52,302 nucleotides of DNA. Source: an uncultured Lachnospiraceae bacterium. GTDB taxonomy: Bacteria > Bacillota > Clostridia > Lachnospirales > Lachnospiraceae. The notes below the pieces were generated by a model, which made no database searches, was not told where the DNA came from, and saw nothing but the letters and a program-made list of their open reading frames with translations. Shown one piece after another: positions 35,401 to 42,638 of the stretch. Every line of letters begins with the position of its first letter. The first letter of the stretch is position 1. Where the stretch lies: positions 1-52,302 of the forward strand of contig CALWGV010000010.1 in assembly GCA_944380185.1 (NCBI GenBank), given 5' to 3'. Made by a program: the position numbers and the translations under genes.

Positions 35401-35529
35401 ATTCGTCTTTTGTACACAGATGGAAGCATCCGCCATACCTGCGGCCTGATCCGGGGAGAGGAGGCGATCGACGTCCGGGAGGGACGGGTGAGGCGGATAG
35501 AGGCAGAGCTTCATCTCCTGTCGGAGTAA
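32473..35529 (+). CDS. Large inverting phosphorylase-like protein, probably beta-1,3-glucan phosphorylase (GH161/GH149-like)
   Basis: 1018 residues, cytoplasmic. The N-terminal beta-sandwich (about 1-300) carries NTLTLVEARRDRGLEIRVDY. The core (about 330-950) is an (alpha/alpha)6 barrel with DLERDYNYF, QGNGNYRDMNQNRR (about 388-401), GDYNIRLFYDLIQLDGYNPL and GKPGWYDALNGLPGLYGSS. Asp605 is the likely catalytic acid. These large-phosphorylase blocks differ from classical GH94 and resemble the oligomer-acting beta-1,3-glucan phosphorylases. The expected reaction is glucan plus phosphate giving glucose-1-phosphate. It begins 18 bases after the GH17-GH94 gene. Its last 19 bases overlap the convergent MATE gene. 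Family placement (GH161, GH149 or divergent GH94) is by motif memory only. Confidence 0.7.
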   Translation: MRVEGQRVIIEDYGRKPTFSSFLPGIAGTRGIPIWCYYVNRGQAVASFGVEDKDHSIMEFCPAHQAYQNVKRTGFRTFIRRDQDRWEPFAQETEGQRMEISMNTLTLVEARRDRGLEIRVDYFVLPGEKVGALARKLTVTNISGEEWTGEILDGMPALVPYGVNLWTLKYMCQTGKAWMEAEDAQTGVPCFCVRASMEDTAQVSEVKGGHFSLGTDGSGKLLEPVADPEAVFGYDTSLEEPVAFWAGGLAGILAGRQSCQNQFPCSFYGIRRRLAAGESAELYQLIGQVADREQLEELRRANFTAAWFADKYREAEGLTQELTAPASVRTADPVFDAYCRYTYLDNGLRGGFPVRLPGKKIFYTYSRKHGDLERDYNYFTLRPEYYSQGNGNYRDMNQNRRCDVSFAPFVGDYNIRLFYDLIQLDGYNPLQLDPVTFCLSPGQAEEYGVPESFTPGELCRILWAKGQNEEEQKELFAQIMEEACLEERAAFGEGYWCDHWTYGLDLVEDYLSIFPDKEEELLFAENLRWYKAKACLKPCQKRSKKTAAGLRQYEFLDERETDRDWEAFSSSLLEKFVLLCAVKFAALDFYAMGVSMEGGKPGWYDALNGLPGLYGSSMAETCELERLLHFTMEKLGKYGRPVRLRREIYGLLKELGDIAGKRRAALKRREVQLSFYLEINRAAEAYRTAAYAGQYGEGVLAEAGELTFLLEPLLSAVTAAVQKAQEDAQVFPTYYYYEITRWEENAAGIWPLEVKQKKAPLFLEGSVHWLRSGGGREEKLKLYRAVKESPLYDRELKMYKVNASLREAGMELGRAAAFTPGWLENESIWLHMEYKYLLELLRSGLYEEFTEDFRRAAIPFLDADRYGRSPLENSSFLVSSSNPDEKLWGRGFVARLSGSTAEFLTMWKWMFFGQRPFETLDGELVLRLAPALPACLVRDRSTVEARFLGQTDVVYRLARNTMTEASFMPGEYEMGDIRLLYTDGSIRHTCGLIRGEEAIDVREGRVRRIEAELHLLSE

Positions 35530-36860
35530 ATCTTGATTCCCAGAGCGACGAGACAGGTGAGAATCTGGGAGAGAGCCATACTCCACCAGACGCCGTTCAG
35601 GCCCTGCAGAGGGGGGATGACGAGGAGAAGCAGGGCGAGGAGGATCGGTTCGGCGTATACCAAAACATAGGAGCAAATATTTTCTTCTGTGGCATAGAGG
35701 GCCGAGGTGGTGACTCTGGTGAAGGCGAGGAAAGGGATTGCAGCGAGAAAAACAGGCAGAGCTCTTGCCACGTCGGCGGACACCTCTCCGGAAGCGCCGA
35801 ACAGTACGCCCACGGAAGCTCTCAGCGCAAAGAGGATAATCATGCAGAGAACGCCGACGATCCAGGCGGCCCAGTAGGACAGGCGGCGGATCTGCCGGAC
35901 CTCTGCCTTGTCGCCCTCACCGTAATACTGGCTCATCAGGGGCTGGCTGCCGTCGCCGACGCCCTGCAGCAGCAGGTAGACGATGGTCATGATGTAGGCG
36001 ACGCAGGCATAGCAGGCCACTCCTGCTTCACCTCCCCAGGTCAGGGAGTATTTATTCATCAATAGCAATGAGATCATGGGGCACATGGTGTTGCCAAAGG
36101 GGGCGATGCCAATCCGCAGAATATGGAGGCAGAGCGCTCTCTTTTGACGAACCGGTCCCCGGAAGGGGAGCCTTTTCAGCAGCAGATAGACTAGGCCGCC
36201 GGCCATGGTCACGCCCTGACCGATGATGGTGGCGGCTGCTGCCCCTGTCATTCCCCAGGAAAACACCCAGACAAAGGCGTAGTCCAGCACGATATTGGTC
36301 AGGAAGCCGGCGATCATGCAGAACATGGAAAAAAGGGAGCCGTTGTTGTTGCGGATCAGCGGTACGATGCCGGTGCCGAAGACCTGAAGGATGGCGCCCA
36401 GCACGATGACATACAGATATTCGCGTCCCAGTTCATGCAGATGCCCTTCTGCGCCCATCAGAGTTAACAGAGGATCGATAGCGGGAAAGAGCAGAAGGGA
36501 GAGAAGAAAACCGCTCACGGCGAGAAGGCGGATAGTCCCTCGCAGAGAGTTCTCCGCATCGCCACGCCGGTCCTCCGCCAGGCGCACAGCGTAGAGAACT
36601 GCCCCTCCCATGCCGATTCCCGTTCCCATGGCCTGGATCAGCGCGGTCACCGGATAGGCGATATTGATGGCGGACAATCCCGCGTCGCCTATGCTGTTGC
36701 CGACGAAAAAACCGTCCACGATGGCATATACGCCGGACAGGGCAAAGGACAGTACCGATGGCAGCACATAGGCGCAGAAAACCCGGTATCTATTCTGACG
36801 GAGGGCCGGTGCAGCCGTTTCCCTCCCTTTTATTTTCCCGCAATTTTTTTTGTCGTTCAT
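35511..36860 (-). CDS. MATE family efflux transporter (second copy)
   Basis: 449 residues with twelve helices: VFCAYVLPSVLSFALSGVYA and VDGFFVGNSIGDAGL at the N-terminus, then GLSAINIAYPVTALIQAMGTG. The mid-region YLLLQGVGDGSQPLMSQYYG is the MATE signature block. It resembles the MepA/DinF branch and is not a close copy of the exporter at 15987. ATG 36860 follows GAGG with a six-base gap; an ATG at 36872 is possible. It runs against the beta-glucan operon and overlaps its end tail-to-tail by 19 bases. Confidence 0.92.
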   Translation of the reverse strand: MNDKKNCGKIKGRETAAPALRQNRYRVFCAYVLPSVLSFALSGVYAIVDGFFVGNSIGDAGLSAINIAYPVTALIQAMGTGIGMGGAVLYAVRLAEDRRGDAENSLRGTIRLLAVSGFLLSLLLFPAIDPLLTLMGAEGHLHELGREYLYVIVLGAILQVFGTGIVPLIRNNNGSLFSMFCMIAGFLTNIVLDYAFVWVFSWGMTGAAAATIIGQGVTMAGGLVYLLLKRLPFRGPVRQKRALCLHILRIGIAPFGNTMCPMISLLLMNKYSLTWGGEAGVACYACVAYIMTIVYLLLQGVGDGSQPLMSQYYGEGDKAEVRQIRRLSYWAAWIVGVLCMIILFALRASVGVLFGASGEVSADVARALPVFLAAIPFLAFTRVTTSALYATEENICSYVLVYAEPILLALLLLVIPPLQGLNGVWWSMALSQILTCLVALGIKIYSDRR

Positions 36861-36938
36861 GAGAGACCTCATTTCTTTTGATTTCAGCAGCTTATCTTAT
36901 TATCTTATATTGCACTGCACTGTCTTTGGCGCAGACCT

Positions 36939-36967
36939 ATCATAATTGGCCCCGGCCCTGTTGTCAA
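36939..36967 (-). promoter_or_regulatory. Promoter of the second MATE gene
   Basis: Minus strand TTGACA (36962-36967), 17-base spacer, TATGAT (36939-36944). The transcribed leader contains two tandem copies of TATCTTAT (plus-strand sense, near 36892-36909) and TGCACTGCAC, a possible operator. Confidence 0.65.
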
Positions 36968-37012
36968 GCTAAAAAGGCCGGGCGGCAAAATCCCGTAAAA
37001 AGTTTTATTTTC

Positions 37013-37044
37013 AAGTCACAAAAATGTGATTTTTCCTGTGACTT
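37013..37044. repeat. Inverted repeat upstream of the TVP38-like gene
   Basis: AAGTCACA (37013-37020) and TGTGACTT (37037-37044) are complementary over 8 bases, 16 apart; a nested TCACA-TGTGA pair overlaps the left half. The gap 36861-37250 (390 bases) otherwise holds the MATE promoter and no credible gene. Confidence 0.45.
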
Positions 37045-37250
37045 TGTGGTAACATTAGTATTGTATAGTGATACCAGAGTTAAAAAGCCGCGGCAGCGAG
37101 GCAGACTTACAAAGATTTCAGAGCATTATCTTAAGATTTTCTTCACATTTAGTTCGCAGGATATTAAACATCGGCCTTTAAAATGAGGACATAACAAAAA
37201 AGAAAATCGCAGCTTTGGAATCGAGACGGAAGAAGATGAAGGAGAAGGAC

Positions 37251-38036
37251 ATGGAAAATCAGCAGAGCATCGGAATTCGCACGAACCAGGTCACGGTGAA
37301 AGAAATGTGCAGTGGCATGGAAGAAAAAATAGAGAAGAAAATTGAAGACAAACTGGGACAGCACCGCGAGAAAAAAGAGGCCAGAGCAAAAGAGCAGGCT
37401 CAGGCCTTTGAACAGGCAGAAGCTCAGATTCAGGCTCAGCCGCAGAACAGGGCGGCAAAGTGGATTTTAAACGGCTGTACCGTGGTCGGACTTGCGCTGA
37501 TGGCTCTCTTTGTCTGGTACTGCTGGCAGCAGGGAATCTTTCAGTCGCAGGATGCGCTGGAGACTTTTCTCGGGCGTTTTGGCATCTGGGCTCCGCTGAT
37601 TTTTACCGCGGTTCAGGCCGTGCAGGTGGTGCTGCCGATCCTTCCGGGAGCAGTGGGGTGCCTGGCGGGAGTGCTGATCTTCGGGCCGGTATGGGGATTT
37701 GTCTATAACTATATCGGCATCAGTATCGGTTCCATCTGTGCTTTCCTGCTGGCGAGAAGATACGGAGCGCCTTTTGTGCGCAGCATTACCAGTCCCAAGC
37801 TGTATGATAAGTACATCGGCTGGCTGGAGAAGGGCAACCGCTTTGATAAGTTTTTTGCCGTAGCTATCTTTTTCCCGGTGGCGCCGGATGATTTCCTCTG
37901 CTATCTGGCAGGACTTACACGGATGAGACTGAGAAAAATGGCTGCCATCATACTGCTTGGCAAGCCCTTTTCCATCGCCCTGTACAGCCTGGGACTGTAC
38001 ACGGTAGGGATGAAGCTGCTTTCGCTGATCAAATAG
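37251..38036 (+). CDS. TVP38/TMEM64 (DedA-like, VTT domain) membrane protein
   Basis: About 261 residues. The N-terminal 70 residues are highly charged and Gln/Glu/Ala-rich (EKKIEDKLGQHREKKEARAK), probably a cytosolic coiled coil. After one helix (NGCTVVGLALMALFVWYCW) comes the VTT/SNARE-associated domain with QVVLPILPGAVGCLAGVLIF, GFVYNYIGISIGSICAFLLA and FFPVAPDDFLCYLAGLTRM. These proteins are linked to lipid scrambling or carrier recycling in membranes. ATG 37251 with AAGGAG six bases away is the best start; ATG 37236 and TTG 37215 are weaker. It is followed 22 bases later by a glycosyltransferase gene, probably co-transcribed. Confidence 0.88.
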   Translation: MENQQSIGIRTNQVTVKEMCSGMEEKIEKKIEDKLGQHREKKEARAKEQAQAFEQAEAQIQAQPQNRAAKWILNGCTVVGLALMALFVWYCWQQGIFQSQDALETFLGRFGIWAPLIFTAVQAVQVVLPILPGAVGCLAGVLIFGPVWGFVYNYIGISIGSICAFLLARRYGAPFVRSITSPKLYDKYIGWLEKGNRFDKFFAVAIFFPVAPDDFLCYLAGLTRMRLRKMAAIILLGKPFSIALYSLGLYTVGMKLLSLIK

Positions 38037-38058
38037 GCTAATAGGAGGGAGTTTTGTC

Positions 38059-39171
38059 ATGAAGGTTTTATTGTATTCGGGAGCGCAGAAAGTGATCGAG
38101 AAAAGCGGTGTGGGCCGTGCCATCTATCATCAGATGGAAGCTCTTGACGCCAACCATGTGGAATACACGACAAATATTGACGATGACTGGGATGTGGCGC
38201 ATATCAATACCATTTTTCCCAAGTCCTTTTTGCTGGCGCGCCGGGCCCACCATCAGGGGAAAAAGGTGGTCTATCATGGTCATTCCACTGAGGAAGATTT
38301 CCGCAATTCTTTTATCGGCTCCAATCTGGTGGCGCCTCTGTTTAAAAAATGGCTGACGCTGTGCTATTCGCAGGGAGACGTGGTGATTGCCCCCACTCCT
38401 TATGCCAAACGGCTGTTGGACGGCTATCGCATCGGCCGGCCGGTAGTCAGCATTTCCAACGGCATCGATCTGTCCTTCTACCGGAGAGACGAAGAGGCCG
38501 GCAGAGCTTTTCGGCGCAAATACGGATTTTCCGACGACGATCAGGTGGTGCTTTCGGTGGGGCTTCCCATTGACCGCAAAGGAATTCTGGATTTTATTGA
38601 GATGGCCAGGAGGCTTCCGCAGTATCAGTTTATCTGGTTTGGCGATCTGAATCTGCCGATGATCCCGCCCCATATCCGTGAGGCTCTGGGCACAAAGCTT
38701 CCCAATCTGCATTTTCCGGGATATATTCCCAAGGAGGAACTGCGGGATGCCTACTGCGGCAGTGACGTGTTCTTGTTTATGACCAAAGAGGAGACAGAAG
38801 GAATCGTCCTTCTGGAGGCTCTGGCTATGAAATGCCCTGTCCTGGTGCGAGACATCCCGATCTACGAGGACTGGCTCGTGGACGGCAGACAGGTGTACAA
38901 AGCCTCCACGCTGGATGGTTTTCAGGAGAAACTGGTGTCCATGCTGGACGGCGCAGAGCGGAAGAATCTGTCCCGCGTGACGGAGGCCGGCTATGAGGTG
39001 GCAAAGAGCCGCAGCATCGCCTCCGTGGGCTGGCAGCTGGCCAGAGAGTATCGCCGCCTGACGGAACAGCCCCCTGAGCCGGTGAACCTGGAGAAGAAGA
39101 AAACGAGTCACGGCTGGCAAAAAAAGCTGTCGCCGGCTCCGGTACTGTCCTTTTTCAACCGCATAAAATAA
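38059..39171 (+). CDS. Family 4 (GT4) glycosyltransferase, possibly lipid glycosyltransferase
   Basis: 370-residue GT-B enzyme. The N-terminal domain has the donor-independent glycine loop KSGVGRAIYHQ and HGHSTEEDFRNSF. The C-terminal nucleotide-sugar domain has VLSVGLPIDRKGILDFIEM and the EX7E motif ETEGIVLLEALAMKCPV. The sequence resembles clostridial and streptococcal diacylglycerol glucosyltransferases, and its neighbour is a membrane-lipid-type protein, which fits glycolipid synthesis. The acceptor is inferred, not shown. Ribosome site GGAGGG precedes the ATG. Confidence 0.86.
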   Translation: MKVLLYSGAQKVIEKSGVGRAIYHQMEALDANHVEYTTNIDDDWDVAHINTIFPKSFLLARRAHHQGKKVVYHGHSTEEDFRNSFIGSNLVAPLFKKWLTLCYSQGDVVIAPTPYAKRLLDGYRIGRPVVSISNGIDLSFYRRDEEAGRAFRRKYGFSDDDQVVLSVGLPIDRKGILDFIEMARRLPQYQFIWFGDLNLPMIPPHIREALGTKLPNLHFPGYIPKEELRDAYCGSDVFLFMTKEETEGIVLLEALAMKCPVLVRDIPIYEDWLVDGRQVYKASTLDGFQEKLVSMLDGAERKNLSRVTEAGYEVAKSRSIASVGWQLAREYRRLTEQPPEPVNLEKKKTSHGWQKKLSPAPVLSFFNRIK

Positions 39172-39176
39172 TTTTC

Positions 39177-39193
39177 TTTACACAGACTTTACA
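39177..39193 (+). promoter_or_regulatory. Pho-box-like direct repeat upstream of ppk
   Basis: TTTACA occurs at 39177-39182 and 39188-39193, separated by 5 bases (11-base period). This matches the layout of PhoP binding repeats known from Bacillus (TTAACA-N5-TTAACA type). It lies just upstream of the likely ppk promoter. Confidence 0.45.
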
Positions 39194-39202
39194 ATAAAGC
39201 TC

Positions 39203-39231
39203 TTTCCTCTTCGGGTGAAGTCTGGTAAGAT
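39203..39231 (+). promoter_or_regulatory. Likely ppk promoter
   Basis: TTTCCT (39203-39208), 17-base spacer, TAAGAT (39226-39231). The weak -35 fits a promoter needing an activator; the Pho-box-like repeat would fall about 45-61 bases before the start point. Confidence 0.4.
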
Positions 39232-39256
39232 AGAAGAAAAATAGAGGAATTGACAG

Positions 39257-41422
39257 ATGAAAAGGACAGGTTTTGATAATCGAGAATTATCTTGGTTAAA
39301 GTTTAACGAGAGGGTTCTGGAGGAAGCGGAGGATCAGTCGCTTCCTCTTTGCGAACGCCTCTTTTTTCTTTCGGTCTATCAGACCAATCTGGATGAATTT
39401 TTCCGCGTTCGGGTGGGCTCTCTGATCGACCAGATTCAGATTTCGGAGGAAATCCGGGAAAACAAGACCCAGATGACGGGGCCGGAGCAGCTGACGGCTA
39501 TTTCTGTCATGGTCAAAAATCTGGGAACCCGCATGGAGGCAGCGTACCGGGAGCTTAAGAAGGAGTTGGAGGGGCAGGGCTTTCATCTGGTCAGCCCCCG
39601 CAATCTGAAGAAGGATGAAAACCGATACGTAAAGGAATATTTTGACCGGGAGCTGCGTCCCATTCTTTCTCCCCAGATCGTAGGCAAGAAGCAGCCCTTC
39701 CCTTTTCTTCCCAATGGCAGCATATATGTGGTAGTCAGTCTGGAGGGACGGGGAGGCAGCGCTAAGCTGGGCTTGATCTCCTGCCTCAGCGGTTTTGTAC
39801 ACCGGCTTATCCCTCTGCCGGGAGGCAAGGGCAGATACGTGCTGACGGAGGATCTGATCCGTCAGTTTGCCCCCTCTGTGTTCGGCAGTTACAATGTGAA
39901 GGGACAGGCTCTGCTGCGGGTTACCCGCAATGCGGACATCGACCCGGATATGGCCGATGAAGAGGATTATCGGGGAGCCATGGAGGAGATGGTGCGCCGC
40001 AGATTGAGGCGCAAGCCTGTGCGGGTACAGCTGTCCAAAAGGCTGCCGGCGGGAATGCTCGATCAGCTGTGCGGTTATCTGGATACAGACCGCAGTGAGG
40101 TATACTACTGCCGTATCCCGATGGATCTGGCTTTCGTGGATGATATCCGCCACATCCTGCGGGGACGCAGTCAGCTGTTTTATGAGAAAAAGACGCCGCA
40201 GAAAGCGCTGATGCTCCACGAAAGTGAGAACATCTGGCAGCAGGTCCAGAAAAAGGACAGACTTCTTTCCTATCCCTTTGAGAGCATGAAGCCTTTCCTG
40301 CAGATGCTGGAGGAGGCCGCGGCAGATCCCGACGTGATCTCCATCAAGATGACGCTGTATCGCTTGGCCAGAGGCAGCAAGGTGGCCGAGGCCCTGATTG
40401 AGGCGGCGGAAAACGGGAAGGAGGTCCTGGTGCTTCTGGAGCTGGGAGCCCGCTTTGATGAAGAGAACAATATCGAGTGGTCCCGGAGACTGGAGGAGGC
40501 AGGCTGCCGTATTCTCTATGGGCTGGATGGCTTGAAAGTCCACTCCAAGCTGTGCCTGATCACAGCGCGTAAGGATGGACACATCGCCTATCTGAGCCAG
40601 ATTGGTACAGGCAATTATAACGAGAAGACGGCCAGACAGTATACGGATCTGTCTTACATGACTGCTGATCCGGAGATCGGAGCAGAGATGGTCAGCATTT
40701 TTAATAGTCTCAGCCTGGGACAGGCGCCTGAGCCTTTAACGCATTTATTGGCAGCGCCCACCTCTCTGCAGAGCGGGGTGCTGGATATGATTCATGAGCA
40801 GATAAGGCAGGCCAGGGCAGGAGAGCCTGCTTATATCGGCATGAAGATGAATTCGCTGACGGACAAAAAGATCATCGATGCGCTGATGGAGGCCTCCGAT
40901 GCCGGAGTGCCGGTGGACCTGATTGTCCGGGGAAGCTGCTGTATCGTCGGAGGAATTCCGGGCAAAACTAAGAATATCCGTGTAATCAGCATAGTGGGCC
41001 GTTTCCTGGAGCACTCCCGGATCTATCTCTTTGGCCTGGGCGACAGGCAGAAGATCTATATCGGTTCCGCAGACCTGATGACCCGCAATACCATGCGAAG
41101 AGTGGAAGTCATCACGCCGGTGACGGAGGCAGAGTGCAGGGAAAGGCTGCGCCAGATGTTTGCCATTTTGCTGGCTGACAACTGCAACTGCCATGTGCAG
41201 ATGGCAGACGGCACCTATATGCGTCGGGTTCCGATGGAGGGAGAATATGTCATGAATTCTCAGGAGTTTCTCTATCAGAGAGCTTATGAGCGGCGTCCCG
41301 CCGTGCTTCCCGCTGAATGTCACGGAGCTCTGTGTCTGATGGATCCCCAGGAGCAGGTACAAAAAACAGAGGCAATCCCAGGACAAGGAAGAACAACGGA
41401 GAATAAGAGCAGCAAAGAATAA
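39257..41422 (+). CDS. ppk: Polyphosphate kinase 1
   Basis: 721-residue enzyme reversibly polymerising the terminal phosphate of ATP into polyphosphate (EC 2.7.4.1). N-domain start FDNRELSWLKFNERVLEEA is characteristic. The autophosphorylated histidine is His429 in GLKVHSKLCLITA; the second conserved His586 is in LEHSRIYLFGLG. Also present are SYPFESMKPFLQML, DVISIKMTLYRLARGSKV and IGTGNYNEKTARQYTDLS. Full length. The exopolyphosphatase gene follows 40 bases downstream, a common ppk-ppx pairing giving synthesis and breakdown. Confidence 0.97.
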   Translation: MKRTGFDNRELSWLKFNERVLEEAEDQSLPLCERLFFLSVYQTNLDEFFRVRVGSLIDQIQISEEIRENKTQMTGPEQLTAISVMVKNLGTRMEAAYRELKKELEGQGFHLVSPRNLKKDENRYVKEYFDRELRPILSPQIVGKKQPFPFLPNGSIYVVVSLEGRGGSAKLGLISCLSGFVHRLIPLPGGKGRYVLTEDLIRQFAPSVFGSYNVKGQALLRVTRNADIDPDMADEEDYRGAMEEMVRRRLRRKPVRVQLSKRLPAGMLDQLCGYLDTDRSEVYYCRIPMDLAFVDDIRHILRGRSQLFYEKKTPQKALMLHESENIWQQVQKKDRLLSYPFESMKPFLQMLEEAAADPDVISIKMTLYRLARGSKVAEALIEAAENGKEVLVLLELGARFDEENNIEWSRRLEEAGCRILYGLDGLKVHSKLCLITARKDGHIAYLSQIGTGNYNEKTARQYTDLSYMTADPEIGAEMVSIFNSLSLGQAPEPLTHLLAAPTSLQSGVLDMIHEQIRQARAGEPAYIGMKMNSLTDKKIIDALMEASDAGVPVDLIVRGSCCIVGGIPGKTKNIRVISIVGRFLEHSRIYLFGLGDRQKIYIGSADLMTRNTMRRVEVITPVTEAECRERLRQMFAILLADNCNCHVQMADGTYMRRVPMEGEYVMNSQEFLYQRAYERRPAVLPAECHGALCLMDPQEQVQKTEAIPGQGRTTENKSSKE

Positions 41423-41462
41423 GAGTGACGGCAGGCCGCTCAGAGGAAAGGAAGAAAAAGGG

Positions 41463-42449
41463 ATGTACGCAGTGATTGATATGGGTTCCAACACCATGCG
41501 GCTTGGAATCTATCACAATGAAAATGGAAATTTTAAGCAATTTTTCCACAAAAAAGAGATGGTGGGACTGGCCGGCTACGTAAAGGACGGTTTTCTCACG
41601 GAAGAAGGCATCGAGGCGGCGGCTTCCGTGCTGAAGGAGTTTGGGACGATTGTCAGGAATCTGGGGATCGAGCATGTGATGGTATTTGCAACGGCGTCCC
41701 TGCGAAATGTGGAGAACACGGAGGAGGCAGCCGTCCGTCTGTGGCAGATGACCGGATTTAAGATTCACGTGATCAGCGGTGAAGAGGAGGCCAAGCTGGA
41801 CTTTAAGGGGGCGGTCTCACAGATCCGCAGCCGGGACGGAATCTTGGTGGATATCGGCGGAGGCAGTACGGAGATTGTCACCTTTTATGATAAGACGGTG
41901 CTGGATGCCCTGAGCATCCCTGTGGGTTCTCTGAGTCTTTACAAGAAACAGGTGAAGAGGATTCTGCCCAAGGACGAGGAGAGGGCAAAGATCCGCGGCA
42001 TTGTCAATAAACAGCTCAATGACGCCGGGCTGATGGTCATGAAGCCGGAGAGCGGCCAGCTGGTGGGTATTGGCGGAAGTATCCGCGCTATCGGCCGTCT
42101 GTATCGCCATTTCTATGAGCTGCCGGAAGAGTGCAATGTCATGGAAGTGAAAAAACTAAAAAAAATGTATCGCCAGATCGTGGAGAAAAAGAACGGCAAG
42201 TGGCAGCTGATTCTCAAGCTTTGCCCGGATCGTATCCACACCTTGATCCCTGGTTTCCTGATTCTTCTTACCGTAATCGAACGCTACGATATCGATACTG
42301 TGGTGATCAGCCGCTATGGCCTGCGCGAAGGTTATCTGATGGAGTACGCGGATGGAGAAAATGAAGCGGCGGCAGAGACGGAAGGCGGAGAGGCAGTACA
42401 GGAGGACGCAGCACAGGACGATGCGGCGCAGAATGGGGCGGAAGAATAA
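41463..42449 (+). CDS. ppx: Exopolyphosphatase/GppA family phosphatase
   Basis: 328 residues of the actin-like ASKHA fold. The phosphate-1 motif is YAVIDMGSNTMRLGIY, and phosphate-2 is GILVDIGGGSTEIVTF, with the preceding ISGEEEAKLDFKGA. The second domain is short, as in Firmicutes Ppx of about 310-330 residues. The last 25 residues are Ala/Glu/Asp-rich (AVQEDAAQDDAAQNGAEE) and probably disordered. It would hydrolyse polyphosphate or pppGpp. AGGAAAGG serves as ribosome site. Confidence 0.93.
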   Translation: MYAVIDMGSNTMRLGIYHNENGNFKQFFHKKEMVGLAGYVKDGFLTEEGIEAAASVLKEFGTIVRNLGIEHVMVFATASLRNVENTEEAAVRLWQMTGFKIHVISGEEEAKLDFKGAVSQIRSRDGILVDIGGGSTEIVTFYDKTVLDALSIPVGSLSLYKKQVKRILPKDEERAKIRGIVNKQLNDAGLMVMKPESGQLVGIGGSIRAIGRLYRHFYELPEECNVMEVKKLKKMYRQIVEKKNGKWQLILKLCPDRIHTLIPGFLILLTVIERYDIDTVVISRYGLREGYLMEYADGENEAAAETEGGEAVQEDAAQDDAAQNGAEE

Positions 42450-42480
42450 AGAATAGCCTGACTGAAATTATGGATGAAAT

Positions 42481-42529
42481 GGGTGCTCCGACGGGGGATG
42501 CATGTGTTTTCCGGCGGCGCGCCCTTTTT
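42481..42529 (+). terminator. Terminator after ppk-ppx
   Basis: GGGTGCTCCGACGG pairs with CCGGCGGCGCGCCC (two mismatches, one wobble) around an 18-base loop and runs into TTTTT. Confidence 0.6.
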
Positions 42530-42585
42530 GATGTCTGGGCGATATCCGGCAGAGGATTTTTTGGCCTGACTTGCTGAAAACAGGA

Positions 42586-42611
42586 TTTATTGACGAGTGT
42601 TTATTGATGAG
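42586..42611 (+). repeat. Tandem 12-base direct repeat before the TIGR04076 gene
   Basis: TTTATTGACGAG (42586-42597) and TTTATTGATGAG (42600-42611) match at 11 of 12 positions with a 14-base period, immediately upstream of the ribosome site. Confidence 0.4.
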
Positions 42612-42638
42612 GAAAATTGCTGATAGGGAGGTACGTAT

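Noticed and set aside
36878-37186. A 102-codon plus-strand frame in the MATE/TVP38 gap
   Set aside because: No ribosome site, composition unlike protein, and it covers a promoter and inverted repeats.
38068-40582. Long minus-strand frames (350 and 428 codons) over the GT4 and ppk genes
   Set aside because: Both overlie genes with full catalytic motifs and have no ribosome sites or family features.
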